Shown: piece by piece, positions 41,789-50,059 of the stretch
Position numbering within the stretch: position 1 is the stretch's first letter
Layout of the letters: each line of letters begins with the position of its first letter
Assembly: GCA_029862165.1 (NCBI GenBank)
Contig: JAOTXU010000021.1
Span: 1 to 56,600, forward strand
From: Gammaproteobacteria bacterium
Lineage (GTDB): Bacteria > Pseudomonadota > Gammaproteobacteria > Steroidobacterales > JABDKV01
Direction of reading: 5' to 3'
DNA: 56,600 nt
Made by a program: the position numbers and the translations under genes
The notes under the pieces: generated by a model
Databases searched by the model: none
Told to the model about the DNA's origin: nothing
What the model saw: only the letters and a program-made list of their open reading frames with translations

Positions 41789-44700
41789 TTATTTCCGACA
41801 TTTCTGTCCGCCGGCCGGTATTTGCCACGGTGATTTCCTTGTTGCTCGTGATTTTGGGGCTCGCGGCGCTTATCAATTTACCAGTACGCCAGTATCCGGA
41901 CATCGATCCGCCGGTTGTGTCGATTGAGACCACGTATCGCGGTGCTTCCGCGGAGGTCGTCGAAACCAAGATTACCCAGATCATCGAAGATCAGATCGCC
42001 GGTCTGGAAGGTATTGAAAAGCTGACTTCGCGGAGCAGAGATGAGCGTTCCGACATACGCGTTGAATTCAAGCTCACCCGCGACGTAGATGAGGCGGCCA
42101 ACGACATTCGCGATCGCGTTGCGCGCGTGGTGGATAACCTGCCCGAGGAATCCGAGCCACCGGAGATCGCCAAGGTCGACAATGACACGCGCGCAGTGAT
42201 GTATTTGAACCTGACCTCGGATGTGATGTCGGGTTTGGAGATTACCGATTACGCCGAACGGTTTCTGACCGATCGTTTCTCGACAGTCGCGGGCGTCGCA
42301 CGCGTGCGTATCTCCGGTGCGCGCCGTTACGCGATGCGTATCTGGATTGACCGTGAGGCGCTGGCCGCACATGCGTTGACTGTCGCAGATATTGAGACAG
42401 CGCTACGAGCGGAAAATGTTGAGTTGCCAGCCGGCCGGCTCGAATCCAGCCAGCGCGAATTCACGCTGCGTACCGATACCGGTTATACGACAGCGGACGA
42501 TTTTAGCCGCCTCGTCGTCGGGCGTGGGCCAGACGGGCAGTTAGTGCGCCTGGCGCAAGTCGCCGAAGTGCGTGTCGGCGCCCAAAACGAGCGCAGTATC
42601 GCGCGCGCCAATGCAGTGCCGGCGGTGAGTCTCGCAATAGAACAGCTGTCTACGGCGAACACGATTGAAGTGTCACGTGGTGTGCGCGCCGAAGCAGAGC
42701 GCCTGCAAACCGACCTGCCCGGTGGTATGCGACTCGAGGTCAACTACGACCGGGCGGAGTACATTGAGGCGTCGATGAATGAGGTTTACAAGGCGCTCAG
42801 TTTCGCGATTGTTCTTGTCCTCGTGGTGATTTACCTGTTTCTTGGCACTTTGCGTGCCACGCTGGTGCCGGCAGTTGTCGTGCCCGTGTCGCTGATCGCG
42901 ACTTTTATGGTTATGGGTGCACTCGGTTACACCATCAATATTCTCACGTTACTGGGCATGGTGCTGGCGATCGGCCTGGTGGTGGATGATTCAATCATTG
43001 TGCTCGAGAATATCTACCGGCGCATCGAGGGTGGCATGCAGCCTTTGCTGGCCGCGTTGGAAGGTTCCAAGGAGATCGGTTTCGCGGTCGTCGCTACGAC
43101 GTTGGTGCTCGTATCGGTTTTCGTGCCACTCAGTTACATCAGTGGCGACGTGGGTCGCTTATTCAGTGAGTTCGGGATTACGCTCGCAGCCGCCGTGATC
43201 TTCTCCAGCGTGGTAGCGCTCACGCTTACACCGATGCTGACGTCGCGTATATTTTCGATCCAGAAGGAACGTTCGGGTCTGGCGCGGCAGGTAGACAAGT
43301 TCTTTCGCGCTCTCGCTGCGCGCTACCGGGCAACTTTGGTTCATGTTGTGCGCCATCCCTGGCTGACGCTGGCCGGAGCAGTTGCGGTGGGTGCCGTGTC
43401 AGTAGTGCTGATCGGGGCACTCCCGGCCGAGTACGCGCCAAAGGAGGATCGTGGTGTATTTTTTACAACAATACGCGGCCCCGAGGGCGCAAGCCTCGAA
43501 TACACTGATCGCTATGTGCGTCGGGCCGAAGCAGTCACCATGGCAGAGATCGAAGACGGACCGGTGCTGCGAGTGCTCACCCGCTTGCCGGCTGCCTGGG
43601 GGGGAACTGGTGGTGTCAACACTGCGCGTGTGATTGTGCTGTTGCGACCGTGGCGCGAGCGGGATGAGAACGCCGAGACGATTGCGGCACGACTCGGCGA
43701 TAAACTCGGCGAGCTACCAGGTGTACGGGCAAATATCGTCACGCCGGCCAGCCTCGGTATTCGCAGCGACGGCCGGCCGGTGGAACTCGTGCTCGGCGGA
43801 CCCGACTATGCATTGTTGCAGGAATGGCGTGATCTTGTGCTGGCCGAAATCGCCGACATGCCGGAATTAGTCGACGCTGATTCGAATTACCAGGAACGCA
43901 AGCCACAGATGCGCATCGCCGTGGACCGGGATCGCGCTGCTGCCCTGGGTGTGTCCTTATCAACGGTGGGCCGCACGCTCGAGACCATGCTGGGCTCGCG
44001 TATCGTGACGACATATGTGGATCGCGGACGCGAATACAACGTTATTCTGCAGGGCGAAAACGCGGACCGCTCGAGTCCCGACGACTTGTCTAATCTCTAT
44101 GTGCGATCGACTACAAATGGCAAGCTGATTCCGTTGGTCAACCTGGTGACACTGACAGAAGTCGCGGGGCCCGATGAACTAAACCGCTTCGACCGCATGC
44201 GAGCAATTACTATCGAGGCCGGGCTGGCTGACGGTGTGTCTCTTGGTGACGCGGTCGACGCACTCGGTTCGCGTGCGCGTGCTGTGCTGCCGTCCAGCGC
44301 GCGTATTGGCTGGGATGGTGAGAGCCGCGAGTTTCAGGAAACCGGCGGATCGCTGTACCTGACTTTTGCGCTAGCACTGGTTATCGTCTTTCTTGTGCTT
44401 GCGGCACAGTTCGAAAGTTTTATTCACCCGGTGATCATCATGGTGACCGTGCCGCTGGCATTGACCGGCGCTTTGTTAGGTTTATACGCTTACGGCTCCA
44501 GCATTAATGTGTTTACACAAATCGGTGCGATCTTGCTTATCGGACTGTCGGCGAAAAATGGTGTTCTGATCGTCGAGTTTGCCAATCAGTTACGTGACCG
44601 TGGCAGTGAGCTGATCGAGGCGGTAACGGAAGCCGCGACAATTCGTCTGCGTCCGATATTGATGACTTCGGCTTGCACGACCTTCGGTGCGTTGCCATTG

Positions 44701-44889
44701 TTGCTTGCCAGCGGCGCGGGAGCAGAGTCGCGTCAACCTATTGGAATCGTCGTGGTGTTCGGTGTCGCGATCTCCGCTGTATTGACCTTGTTTGCCGTGC
44801 CGGCTTTATACGCGGTGCTCGCGCCGTACACCAAATCGCCGCACTACGTGTCCGACATGATTGGAAAGCTACGCCGCGAAACGGTATAA
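41785..44889 (+). CDS. RND efflux permease (system 3), canonical HAE1 type
   Basis: A 1034-residue RND pump. Here the proton relay is classical: LAIGLVVDDSIIVLENIYRR has Asp-Asp on helix 4, and IGLSAKNGVLIVEFANQLR has Lys on helix 10. The porter motifs PDIDPPVVSIETTYRGASAE and GWDGESREFQETGG are typical of drug efflux pumps. The GTG start overlaps the adaptor stop. It is the only one of the four permeases in this window with the full DD-K set. Confidence 0.95.
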   Translation: MIISDISVRRPVFATVISLLLVILGLAALINLPVRQYPDIDPPVVSIETTYRGASAEVVETKITQIIEDQIAGLEGIEKLTSRSRDERSDIRVEFKLTRDVDEAANDIRDRVARVVDNLPEESEPPEIAKVDNDTRAVMYLNLTSDVMSGLEITDYAERFLTDRFSTVAGVARVRISGARRYAMRIWIDREALAAHALTVADIETALRAENVELPAGRLESSQREFTLRTDTGYTTADDFSRLVVGRGPDGQLVRLAQVAEVRVGAQNERSIARANAVPAVSLAIEQLSTANTIEVSRGVRAEAERLQTDLPGGMRLEVNYDRAEYIEASMNEVYKALSFAIVLVLVVIYLFLGTLRATLVPAVVVPVSLIATFMVMGALGYTINILTLLGMVLAIGLVVDDSIIVLENIYRRIEGGMQPLLAALEGSKEIGFAVVATTLVLVSVFVPLSYISGDVGRLFSEFGITLAAAVIFSSVVALTLTPMLTSRIFSIQKERSGLARQVDKFFRALAARYRATLVHVVRHPWLTLAGAVAVGAVSVVLIGALPAEYAPKEDRGVFFTTIRGPEGASLEYTDRYVRRAEAVTMAEIEDGPVLRVLTRLPAAWGGTGGVNTARVIVLLRPWRERDENAETIAARLGDKLGELPGVRANIVTPASLGIRSDGRPVELVLGGPDYALLQEWRDLVLAEIADMPELVDADSNYQERKPQMRIAVDRDRAAALGVSLSTVGRTLETMLGSRIVTTYVDRGREYNVILQGENADRSSPDDLSNLYVRSTTNGKLIPLVNLVTLTEVAGPDELNRFDRMRAITIEAGLADGVSLGDAVDALGSRARAVLPSSARIGWDGESREFQETGGSLYLTFALALVIVFLVLAAQFESFIHPVIIMVTVPLALTGALLGLYAYGSSINVFTQIGAILLIGLSAKNGVLIVEFANQLRDRGSELIEAVTEAATIRLRPILMTSACTTFGALPLLLASGAGAESRQPIGIVVVFGVAISAVLTLFAVPALYAVLAPYTKSPHYVSDMIGKLRRETV

Positions 44890-44989
44890 GCCAGGCAACT
44901 GGATGGCCCGAAACCCGTCGTCAGCAAGACAAATAAACGACGATGGATCACCTATACTTCTCAATACCCTGAAAAAATGGAGACCTGTC

Positions 44990-45802
44990 ATGCCGGCCAC
45001 TCCTACAGACATTTCCTTCGATTCTGGCGCCACAACTTACAAACCCACCAACGCCTATTGGTTGGCACGGGCAGCGAATATCGCCTATCAGGACAAGAGC
45101 ACCATCCAGGCGGCGGTCGCAGATATCGGCCTGGATAATTTCCAGTTTCTAAGCCACAGAGACACCGAAGGCTACATCGCCGCCAACGAGAGAAACATCG
45201 TTGTGGCGTTCCGAGGCACCGAACCCTCGCACATACAGGATTTGTTGTCAGATGCCAAGATACACAAAGTGCGTGGCCCCTTAGGGAGAGTTCACCGCGG
45301 ATTTCTGCACGCATTCGAACTGGTCAAAGACGACATGTTCGACGGGATTCAGCGGTTTCGCAACGAGGACAAGCCACAATCAGTGTGGTGTACGGGCCAT
45401 AGCCTCGGAGCCGCACTGGCCGTCGTTGCAGTCGCGGAATTGTTGGCGGAGGACCAGACAGTCAACGGTCTGTACAACTTTGGCCAGCCGCGTGTGGGTA
45501 ATAAAGAGTTTGCCCATGAGTTCAACAGTCGCTTCTCTGATCGGCATTTTCGTTTCGTTAACAACAACGATACCGTCACCCGTGTTCCGCCCCGCGAGTT
45601 TGGCTATAAGCACACAGGTACGTTGCGATATATCGACAACAAGGGCGAAATTCGGGAGGCCATGGGCGCCTGGAAACGGTTTCTTGATCGCCTAAAAGGT
45701 CGTGCTGATGATCTGCTCGACCCGGGTACCGATGGACTCAAGGACCATTCGATGGGCCAATACGTGGAGCATATTGAGCACGTGCTAAAACCCGGTGCTT
45801 AG
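44990..45802 (+). CDS. Class 3 lipase (alpha/beta hydrolase)
   Basis: A 270-residue lipase. The nucleophile elbow is GHSLG (136-140, Ser138), with Asp194 in NNNDTVTRVP and His253 in DHSMGQYVEHI. This is a complete triad of the fungal-type lipase class 3 fold. VVAFRGTEPS is the strand before the oxyanion region. No signal peptide is visible, so it is cytoplasmic or exported by another route. The ATG at 44990 has GGAG upstream; the longer frame starting at 44861 overlaps the permease gene and is rejected. Confidence 0.9.
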   Translation: MPATPTDISFDSGATTYKPTNAYWLARAANIAYQDKSTIQAAVADIGLDNFQFLSHRDTEGYIAANERNIVVAFRGTEPSHIQDLLSDAKIHKVRGPLGRVHRGFLHAFELVKDDMFDGIQRFRNEDKPQSVWCTGHSLGAALAVVAVAELLAEDQTVNGLYNFGQPRVGNKEFAHEFNSRFSDRHFRFVNNNDTVTRVPPREFGYKHTGTLRYIDNKGEIREAMGAWKRFLDRLKGRADDLLDPGTDGLKDHSMGQYVEHIEHVLKPGA

Positions 45803-45824
45803 GACAAGGCCACCACCGGCGTAA

Positions 45825-47120
45825 CTAGAGCCGGTTTTTGACGATATCGCCTGCTTTCATGATCAGCGCGAGCGCATTGTCAGGGTCTCGCAGGACTGAA
45901 ATGTCCTCGAGTGGCTCGCCATTGATCAGCAGCAAGTCTGCAACCCAGCCTTCCCGAATTTCACCAAATGTGCCCCAGCGATTTAGCTTGCCGATCATCC
46001 GGATGACTTTTGCGCTTTCCGATGTTGCCTGAACCATGATTTCAGCAGGCGTCCAGTATTGTGCGCGTTCAGTGAGCTCGCGTGTCAGCATCGTGTAACC
46101 GCCCTGGATGAAGTCCGTGGCAAAGCCAGTGGTAATGTCGTATTTCTTAATCAGTCGGATCAGGTTTTCCTGTCCGGCGAGTACGACTTTGAGTTTTGCG
46201 AGGTTTGTTTCACTGATGCCGGGAAGATCCTGCAGTGTGCGGTAAACGACGAGCTGCGTGCTGACGACGACATCATTCTTCGCCACAAGCTTCGCTGTCG
46301 CATCGTCGATCAACAGACCGTGTTCGATACATTTGACGCCGTTTTCGACCAGTCGTTGTACGGCCTCACTGGTGTAGGCGTGCGCAAGCACATACGTGCC
46401 AAAGTCCCCTGCAGCCTGCACGGCGGCACGGATCTCTGCAGGGGAGGGCTGCAAAGAGTGAATCGGATCGAACGTCGACATGACACCGCCGCCACCCATG
46501 ATCTTGATCTGCGTCGCACCCGCTTTAAGGTTCTCACGTACGGCCATGAGTGTTTGATCGACACCGTCGGCAAGCACGGAACTGTCATGATTGAGGTACG
46601 GTGTCCCGCCGACGAGTGTTGGGTGAGGCTCGTGAGCTGAGCGGAAGTCGCCGTGCCCGCCGGTCTGGGTTACAACGGCACCGGAAGGGAACAGGCGTGG
46701 CCCATAGACCGTGCCGGCTTCGATGGCTCGCGCGAAATCCGGGTGTGTACCGCCGGCATCCCGGATGGTCGTAAACCCACTATCGAGATAATGTTTCGCC
46801 ATGCTAGCCGCGTGCGCCCCGGCCACTGTGGCGTGGTACTTTTTCATGCTGGCCGGGTTCTGGCCGGCAAGATGGGTATGCAAATCGATGAAACCGGGCG
46901 ACAACACACGGTTAGCGCCGTCCAGAACCAGCGCACCGTCTGGCGCATCAATCGTGCTCTTTGAAACCGTTCTAATTATGCCGTCGACGACCAATACGTG
47001 ACCCGCACTCAACCGGGCATCAACGCCGTTAAAAATACGTACGTTTTCGATCAGTATCGATTGGGCATTCGCCGTGACAGACAAAAACCCGATGCATACA
47101 GCGGTTGTGATACGAATCAT
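45825..47120 (-). CDS. Exported metal-dependent amidohydrolase
   Basis: A 431-residue TIM-barrel amidohydrolase with signal peptide MIRITTAVCIGFLSVTANA. The metal motif HTHLAG (H81, H83) follows VLSPGFIDL. A Lys in ATQIKIMGGGGVMS is the likely carbamylated bridge. Later ligands are the His residues in VLAHAYTSEAV and CIEHGLLID and the Asp in TGFATDFIQGG. It resembles exported imidazolonepropionase-like/Xaa-Pro dipeptidase amidohydrolases. GAGGAAA precedes the ATG. It is convergent with the lipase gene. Confidence 0.9.
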   Translation of the reverse strand: MIRITTAVCIGFLSVTANAQSILIENVRIFNGVDARLSAGHVLVVDGIIRTVSKSTIDAPDGALVLDGANRVLSPGFIDLHTHLAGQNPASMKKYHATVAGAHAASMAKHYLDSGFTTIRDAGGTHPDFARAIEAGTVYGPRLFPSGAVVTQTGGHGDFRSAHEPHPTLVGGTPYLNHDSSVLADGVDQTLMAVRENLKAGATQIKIMGGGGVMSTFDPIHSLQPSPAEIRAAVQAAGDFGTYVLAHAYTSEAVQRLVENGVKCIEHGLLIDDATAKLVAKNDVVVSTQLVVYRTLQDLPGISETNLAKLKVVLAGQENLIRLIKKYDITTGFATDFIQGGYTMLTRELTERAQYWTPAEIMVQATSESAKVIRMIGKLNRWGTFGEIREGWVADLLLINGEPLEDISVLRDPDNALALIMKAGDIVKNRL

Positions 47121-47387
47121 CGGCTTTCCTCAGAGTTATTTTGGGCGGCCGTATTGTAGTGTATAAAACGCAACAAACCCATTTCTCTCCACCATCCAGA
47201 TAATCAATAGCTTGGTGCACGTTCCTACTTGTATGAACTGTGTTTGTTGTTTTCGAGCCGCACGCGCCGCACTTTCATCAAGGTTCGACTGGATCACAGA
47301 TCGTTTTATGTCCATCCGCTAGCATTGGAAATGCAAGGACGCAGCTCGTGAATGAGTGTCATTGGCGTGAATCGCCACGGAGGGAGC

Positions 47388-47597
47388 TTGAAAATTATTA
47401 CACTGGTTGCAGGCACAATGATGGCCATCCAATTGGCCGGCTGTGCCACGCATGACGCCATGTATATGACACGCGGTGATTCCACATCTAAAAGAGCCGA
47501 GTGCACATACACCAAACGAATTGCTGGTCAGCGATGCCAGGTTATTCAAAGCGAGGAAGACATTCGGCGGCTTATGCGAGAAATGAGCAGGCTCTAA
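47388..47597 (+). CDS. Small lipoprotein
   Basis: A 69-residue lipoprotein read from TTG at 47388, which has GGAGG four to six bases upstream and starts the protein directly with a lipoprotein signal (KIITLVAGTMMAIQLAGC). The lipobox is LAGC. The mature part of about 50 residues has two more Cys residues (AECTYTKRIAGQRCQV), perhaps a disulfide, and a helical tail. The longer in-frame ATG start at 47352 adds an improbable polar leader. Function is unknown. Confidence 0.6.
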   Translation: MKIITLVAGTMMAIQLAGCATHDAMYMTRGDSTSKRAECTYTKRIAGQRCQVIQSEEDIRRLMREMSRL

Positions 47598-47833
47598 GAA
47601 AACCGTTTTAACGGACGCGGCGACCATAAAACGCTGTTCAATGCGCTAAAAATGCGATAGTTACTCCTTTTGTATAGTTCTCCCTATGCTGTCTCCGTTT
47701 CGCTGGCGAGTCGCGTACACACGCCGCCAAAGCTTCGGTAACTACGAATAGACAAAGCGTTGTCCACCGTCGAAACTAGACGCGCCAAGCGTAACTGCCT
47801 GCTTTCAGGCAAGGATGGCTGGGGTACTGAGAC

Positions 47834-48445
47834 ATGGTGAGAGCATCAAGAACCTTATTCAGTACCGGTGAGCCTGCCTATGCGGTGGATCACAGTGGTG
47901 AGATTGTCACCTGGAACCCGGCCGCCGAAAGCACGTTTGGATTCACCGAAGCCGAAGCCGTTGGCCAGTATTGCTGGGAACTCCTGGCCGGCCAGGACTT
48001 GTTTGGCAACCAGTATTGTGGTCAGGGCTGTCCGCTGCGGGAGATGGCGTTTCGTCACAAGTCGGTTAAGACCAGCGAGTTGGTGTTCAAGACTGCTTCC
48101 AGCGAGTTTAAGCAATTCAGTGTCACAACATTGGTCGTTTACGATCGCCCCGGTGATGAGCTGCTTGTACATTTATGCCGCCCCAGCTGTGAAACGGCTG
48201 AAGGCTGTCCCACAACGATCAATGCCGGCCAGCCAACGGCCAATCACCAGCGTGGCGCTCTGACCGAAAGAGAAAAAGAAGTGCTTACTTTACTCTCCCA
48301 AGGCAAGAGCACGAAAGATGTGGCCACGGATATGTGCATCAGCGCGGCGACCGTTCGTAATCACACCCAGCACATCCTCCACAAGCTACACGTGCACAGT
48401 CGGTTTGCGGCGATCAACCTAGGCCACAAACTGGGTTTGGTCTAG
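47834..48445 (+). CDS. Cys-rich PAS domain, LuxR-type transcriptional regulator
   Basis: A 203-residue regulator. An N-terminal PAS domain (about 10-115: YAVDHSGEIVTWNPAAESTFGFTEAEAVG) contains C47, C62 and C66 in the unusual GNQYCGQGCPLREM stretch, and CRPSCETAEGC lies just after it. The C-terminal LuxR helix-turn-helix (about 142-203) reads LTEREKEVLTLLSQGKSTKDVA then SAATVRNHTQHILHKL. The cysteines suggest a metal or redox sensor but prove neither. No receiver domain is present. It stands alone among small lipoprotein genes. Confidence 0.88.
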   Translation: MVRASRTLFSTGEPAYAVDHSGEIVTWNPAAESTFGFTEAEAVGQYCWELLAGQDLFGNQYCGQGCPLREMAFRHKSVKTSELVFKTASSEFKQFSVTTLVVYDRPGDELLVHLCRPSCETAEGCPTTINAGQPTANHQRGALTEREKEVLTLLSQGKSTKDVATDMCISAATVRNHTQHILHKLHVHSRFAAINLGHKLGLV

Positions 48446-48465
48446 CCCGTACTTCGCCCGAAAAC

Positions 48466-48495
48466 ATTCGCATCATGCAAATGATGCAGATTTGT
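48466..48495. repeat. Palindromic repeat, copy 1
   Basis: Its core GCATCAT-GCAA-ATGATGC recurs with one change at 49885-49903. It lies 20 nt after the LuxR stop. The two copies bound the segment holding the lipoprotein and Cds6-like genes. Confidence 0.65.
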
Positions 48496-48505
48496 GACTC
48501 GTCAC

Positions 48506-48541
48506 GGTTACGGCGATGCTCACGCCAGGCAGCGTGGCTTG
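48506..48541 (-). pseudogene. Fragment of a Cds6/SnoaL-like gene
   Basis: The minus-strand translation SSHAAWREHRRNR matches SSNAAWREHRRGR of the intact gene at 49234-49683 in all but two residues, with similar codons. Nothing else of that gene is found nearby. It is a relic of a second copy, located just after the 48554 lipoprotein stop. Confidence 0.65.
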
Positions 48542-48553
48542 ACCAGGAAAGGG

Positions 48554-49066
48554 TTAGGGGGAAGCATAGTTCCATGACCCGATGAGGCGCGTCGTCACTT
48601 TGTGACCGCGCAGTTGCTCGCGCCGCCAGGCCTCGAAACGCTCCATCTGCAGGTCATCGGGGGCCGTCCAGTCGGCGCGCCGCAGATAAAACCAGACATA
48701 CTCGCCGAGAAAACCCGCATTGCTCACTTCCGTGAGCGCGTCGAGATACGCGTCCTCCGACTCGGCCCGGGATTGCTCGAGCCAGGAGCGCACCAGAATC
48801 TTGCGCGCCTTGAGTTCGCAATCGAAGGAATTATTGCGTGCTGGATTGTCTCCACCGACAGCCAACTGGCAAGTGCTGCGGCCCAGGCTGTACGCCACCC
48901 AACTCCTGGTGTCAGGACTGTTGTCGGTCAGCGCATCCGGCGGGACAAAAAAGGCATCCCCATCGGTCACGCCGTCTTTGGTGTAGATGCGTCGATCGCA
49001 ACCACTTGCGATGACCAGCCCGCAGGCCACCAGAATCAATAGTAAGGATTTTAGACTTTCAGTCAT
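48554..49066 (-). CDS. Lipoprotein of unknown function
   Basis: A 170-residue lipoprotein (lipobox IASGC, Cys23). The mature region has a Cys pair (STCQLAV, FDCELKAR) and ends with a helical Trp/Arg-rich stretch (MERFEAWRREQLRGHKVT) and SWNY. No family is recognised. It is codirectional with the Cds6-like gene upstream (about 170 bp gap), and both lie between the palindromic repeats. Confidence 0.65.
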   Translation of the reverse strand: MTESLKSLLLILVACGLVIASGCDRRIYTKDGVTDGDAFFVPPDALTDNSPDTRSWVAYSLGRSTCQLAVGGDNPARNNSFDCELKARKILVRSWLEQSRAESEDAYLDALTEVSNAGFLGEYVWFYLRRADWTAPDDLQMERFEAWRREQLRGHKVTTRLIGSWNYASP

Positions 49067-49233
49067 AAGCGGGCGTATCAGTCGGTCGGTAACTGCCAGT
49101 TTACTTGATTGGCATCGACGTCTCGATATGGCGGCAGTTTCAGTTTAATAAGTGTCATGTTTATTTTCTAGTTGTCGACTAGATGCCAAAGTAAATAAAT
49201 CACAACCCACAAACAAGTTCGACAAGATCGTTA

Positions 49234-49683
49234 TCAGCAGCTTGAGCGCGTCTGTGATTGCTCGTTGCTGATTCGCCAACCGAACTCAGTGCGCTGCAGG
49301 TCAAGGGTCTTCTCCACGACATCGCACCAACTGCTGGATTTGTAGGACTGCACAAATACGGCCTGGGCTTTTTCAGGATCGTCGATATTGAATCGCACAA
49401 GCACCGATCCGATGTGGACACTGATATCGCGTCGCCCGTCAACACGGCCACGGCGATGCTCGCGCCAGGCAGCGTTGGAAGAAAAATCGCCTTTGAATCC
49501 GTCAATGTAGTACGCGGTATAGTCATTGAAGCTGCCGGTACTCCAGGCGGCGGCCCAATCGCTAACAAGCTGTCGTACATTGCTACTCTCTGCGTCAACC
49601 TTATCTATGGGGAAAGCGGCTTGCGGAATACAAACCAACAACAGACTCAAAACACAAAGACTTTTAATAACTGCTCGTTTCAT
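49234..49683 (-). CDS. Exported Cds6/SnoaL-like (NTF2-fold) protein
   Basis: A 149-residue protein. The signal peptide is MKRAVIKSLCVLSLLLVCIPQAAF. The NTF2-like domain follows: LVSDWAAAWSTGSFNDYTAYY, then NAAWREHRRGRV, QAVFVQSYKSSSWCDVVEKTL and FGWRISNEQS. Such domains are found at the end of L,D-transpeptidases of the Cds6 group; here it stands alone. They are non-catalytic or bind small ligands. The ATG at 49683 is preferred over a longer start at 49731, which would hide the signal peptide. Confidence 0.75.
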   Translation of the reverse strand: MKRAVIKSLCVLSLLLVCIPQAAFPIDKVDAESSNVRQLVSDWAAAWSTGSFNDYTAYYIDGFKGDFSSNAAWREHRRGRVDGRRDISVHIGSVLVRFNIDDPEKAQAVFVQSYKSSSWCDVVEKTLDLQRTEFGWRISNEQSQTRSSC

Positions 49684-49880
49684 CCGTTTAATATCGCCAA
49701 GTCTGTCACTCAGTTCAAGTAATGCTGGCATTTATACAGCACGCGGCAGTAATACGAAGTTAAGACTAATACAGCCTGCTATCCCATGGCGCACGGTGCG
49801 CGTCGGCGCTGGGCACTAACTACCGTTTCTTAGAGGTGCGGGGCCTGATCTGCCCGCACTTGTCTGAAATGGACTAGTTC

Positions 49881-49906
49881 ATTTGCATCATGCAACTGAT
49901 GCAAAT
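49881..49906. repeat. Palindromic repeat, copy 2
   Basis: ATTTGCATCA-N6-TGATGCAAAT, perfect 10-bp arms, near-identical to the copy at 48466. An additional half-site TTTGCATCA occurs about 65 nt downstream, near 49968-49976, 14 nt before an unused start. The 49732-50059 gap otherwise shows nothing I recognise. It may be the control region of the PKD protein gene. Confidence 0.65.
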
Positions 49907-50059
49907 TGCTCATCATCTCGTCAAGGTCCTTAGGTTGCAGGCACTTAACGGTTTATTTGCCGACACATTTGCATCAGTAAAATGAGCCAAATTGTGGATT
50001 CAACAATAGCCCCCACGCTGCTAGTTTTTCCACCAGAGCACCCAGACGAGGGGGAAGTC

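Noticed and set aside
46059..46640. 193-codon plus-strand frame
   Set aside because: Antisense to the amidohydrolase, which has complete motifs.
48466..49909. CRISPR array
   Set aside because: Only two repeats 1.4 kb apart with genes between; no regular spacers.
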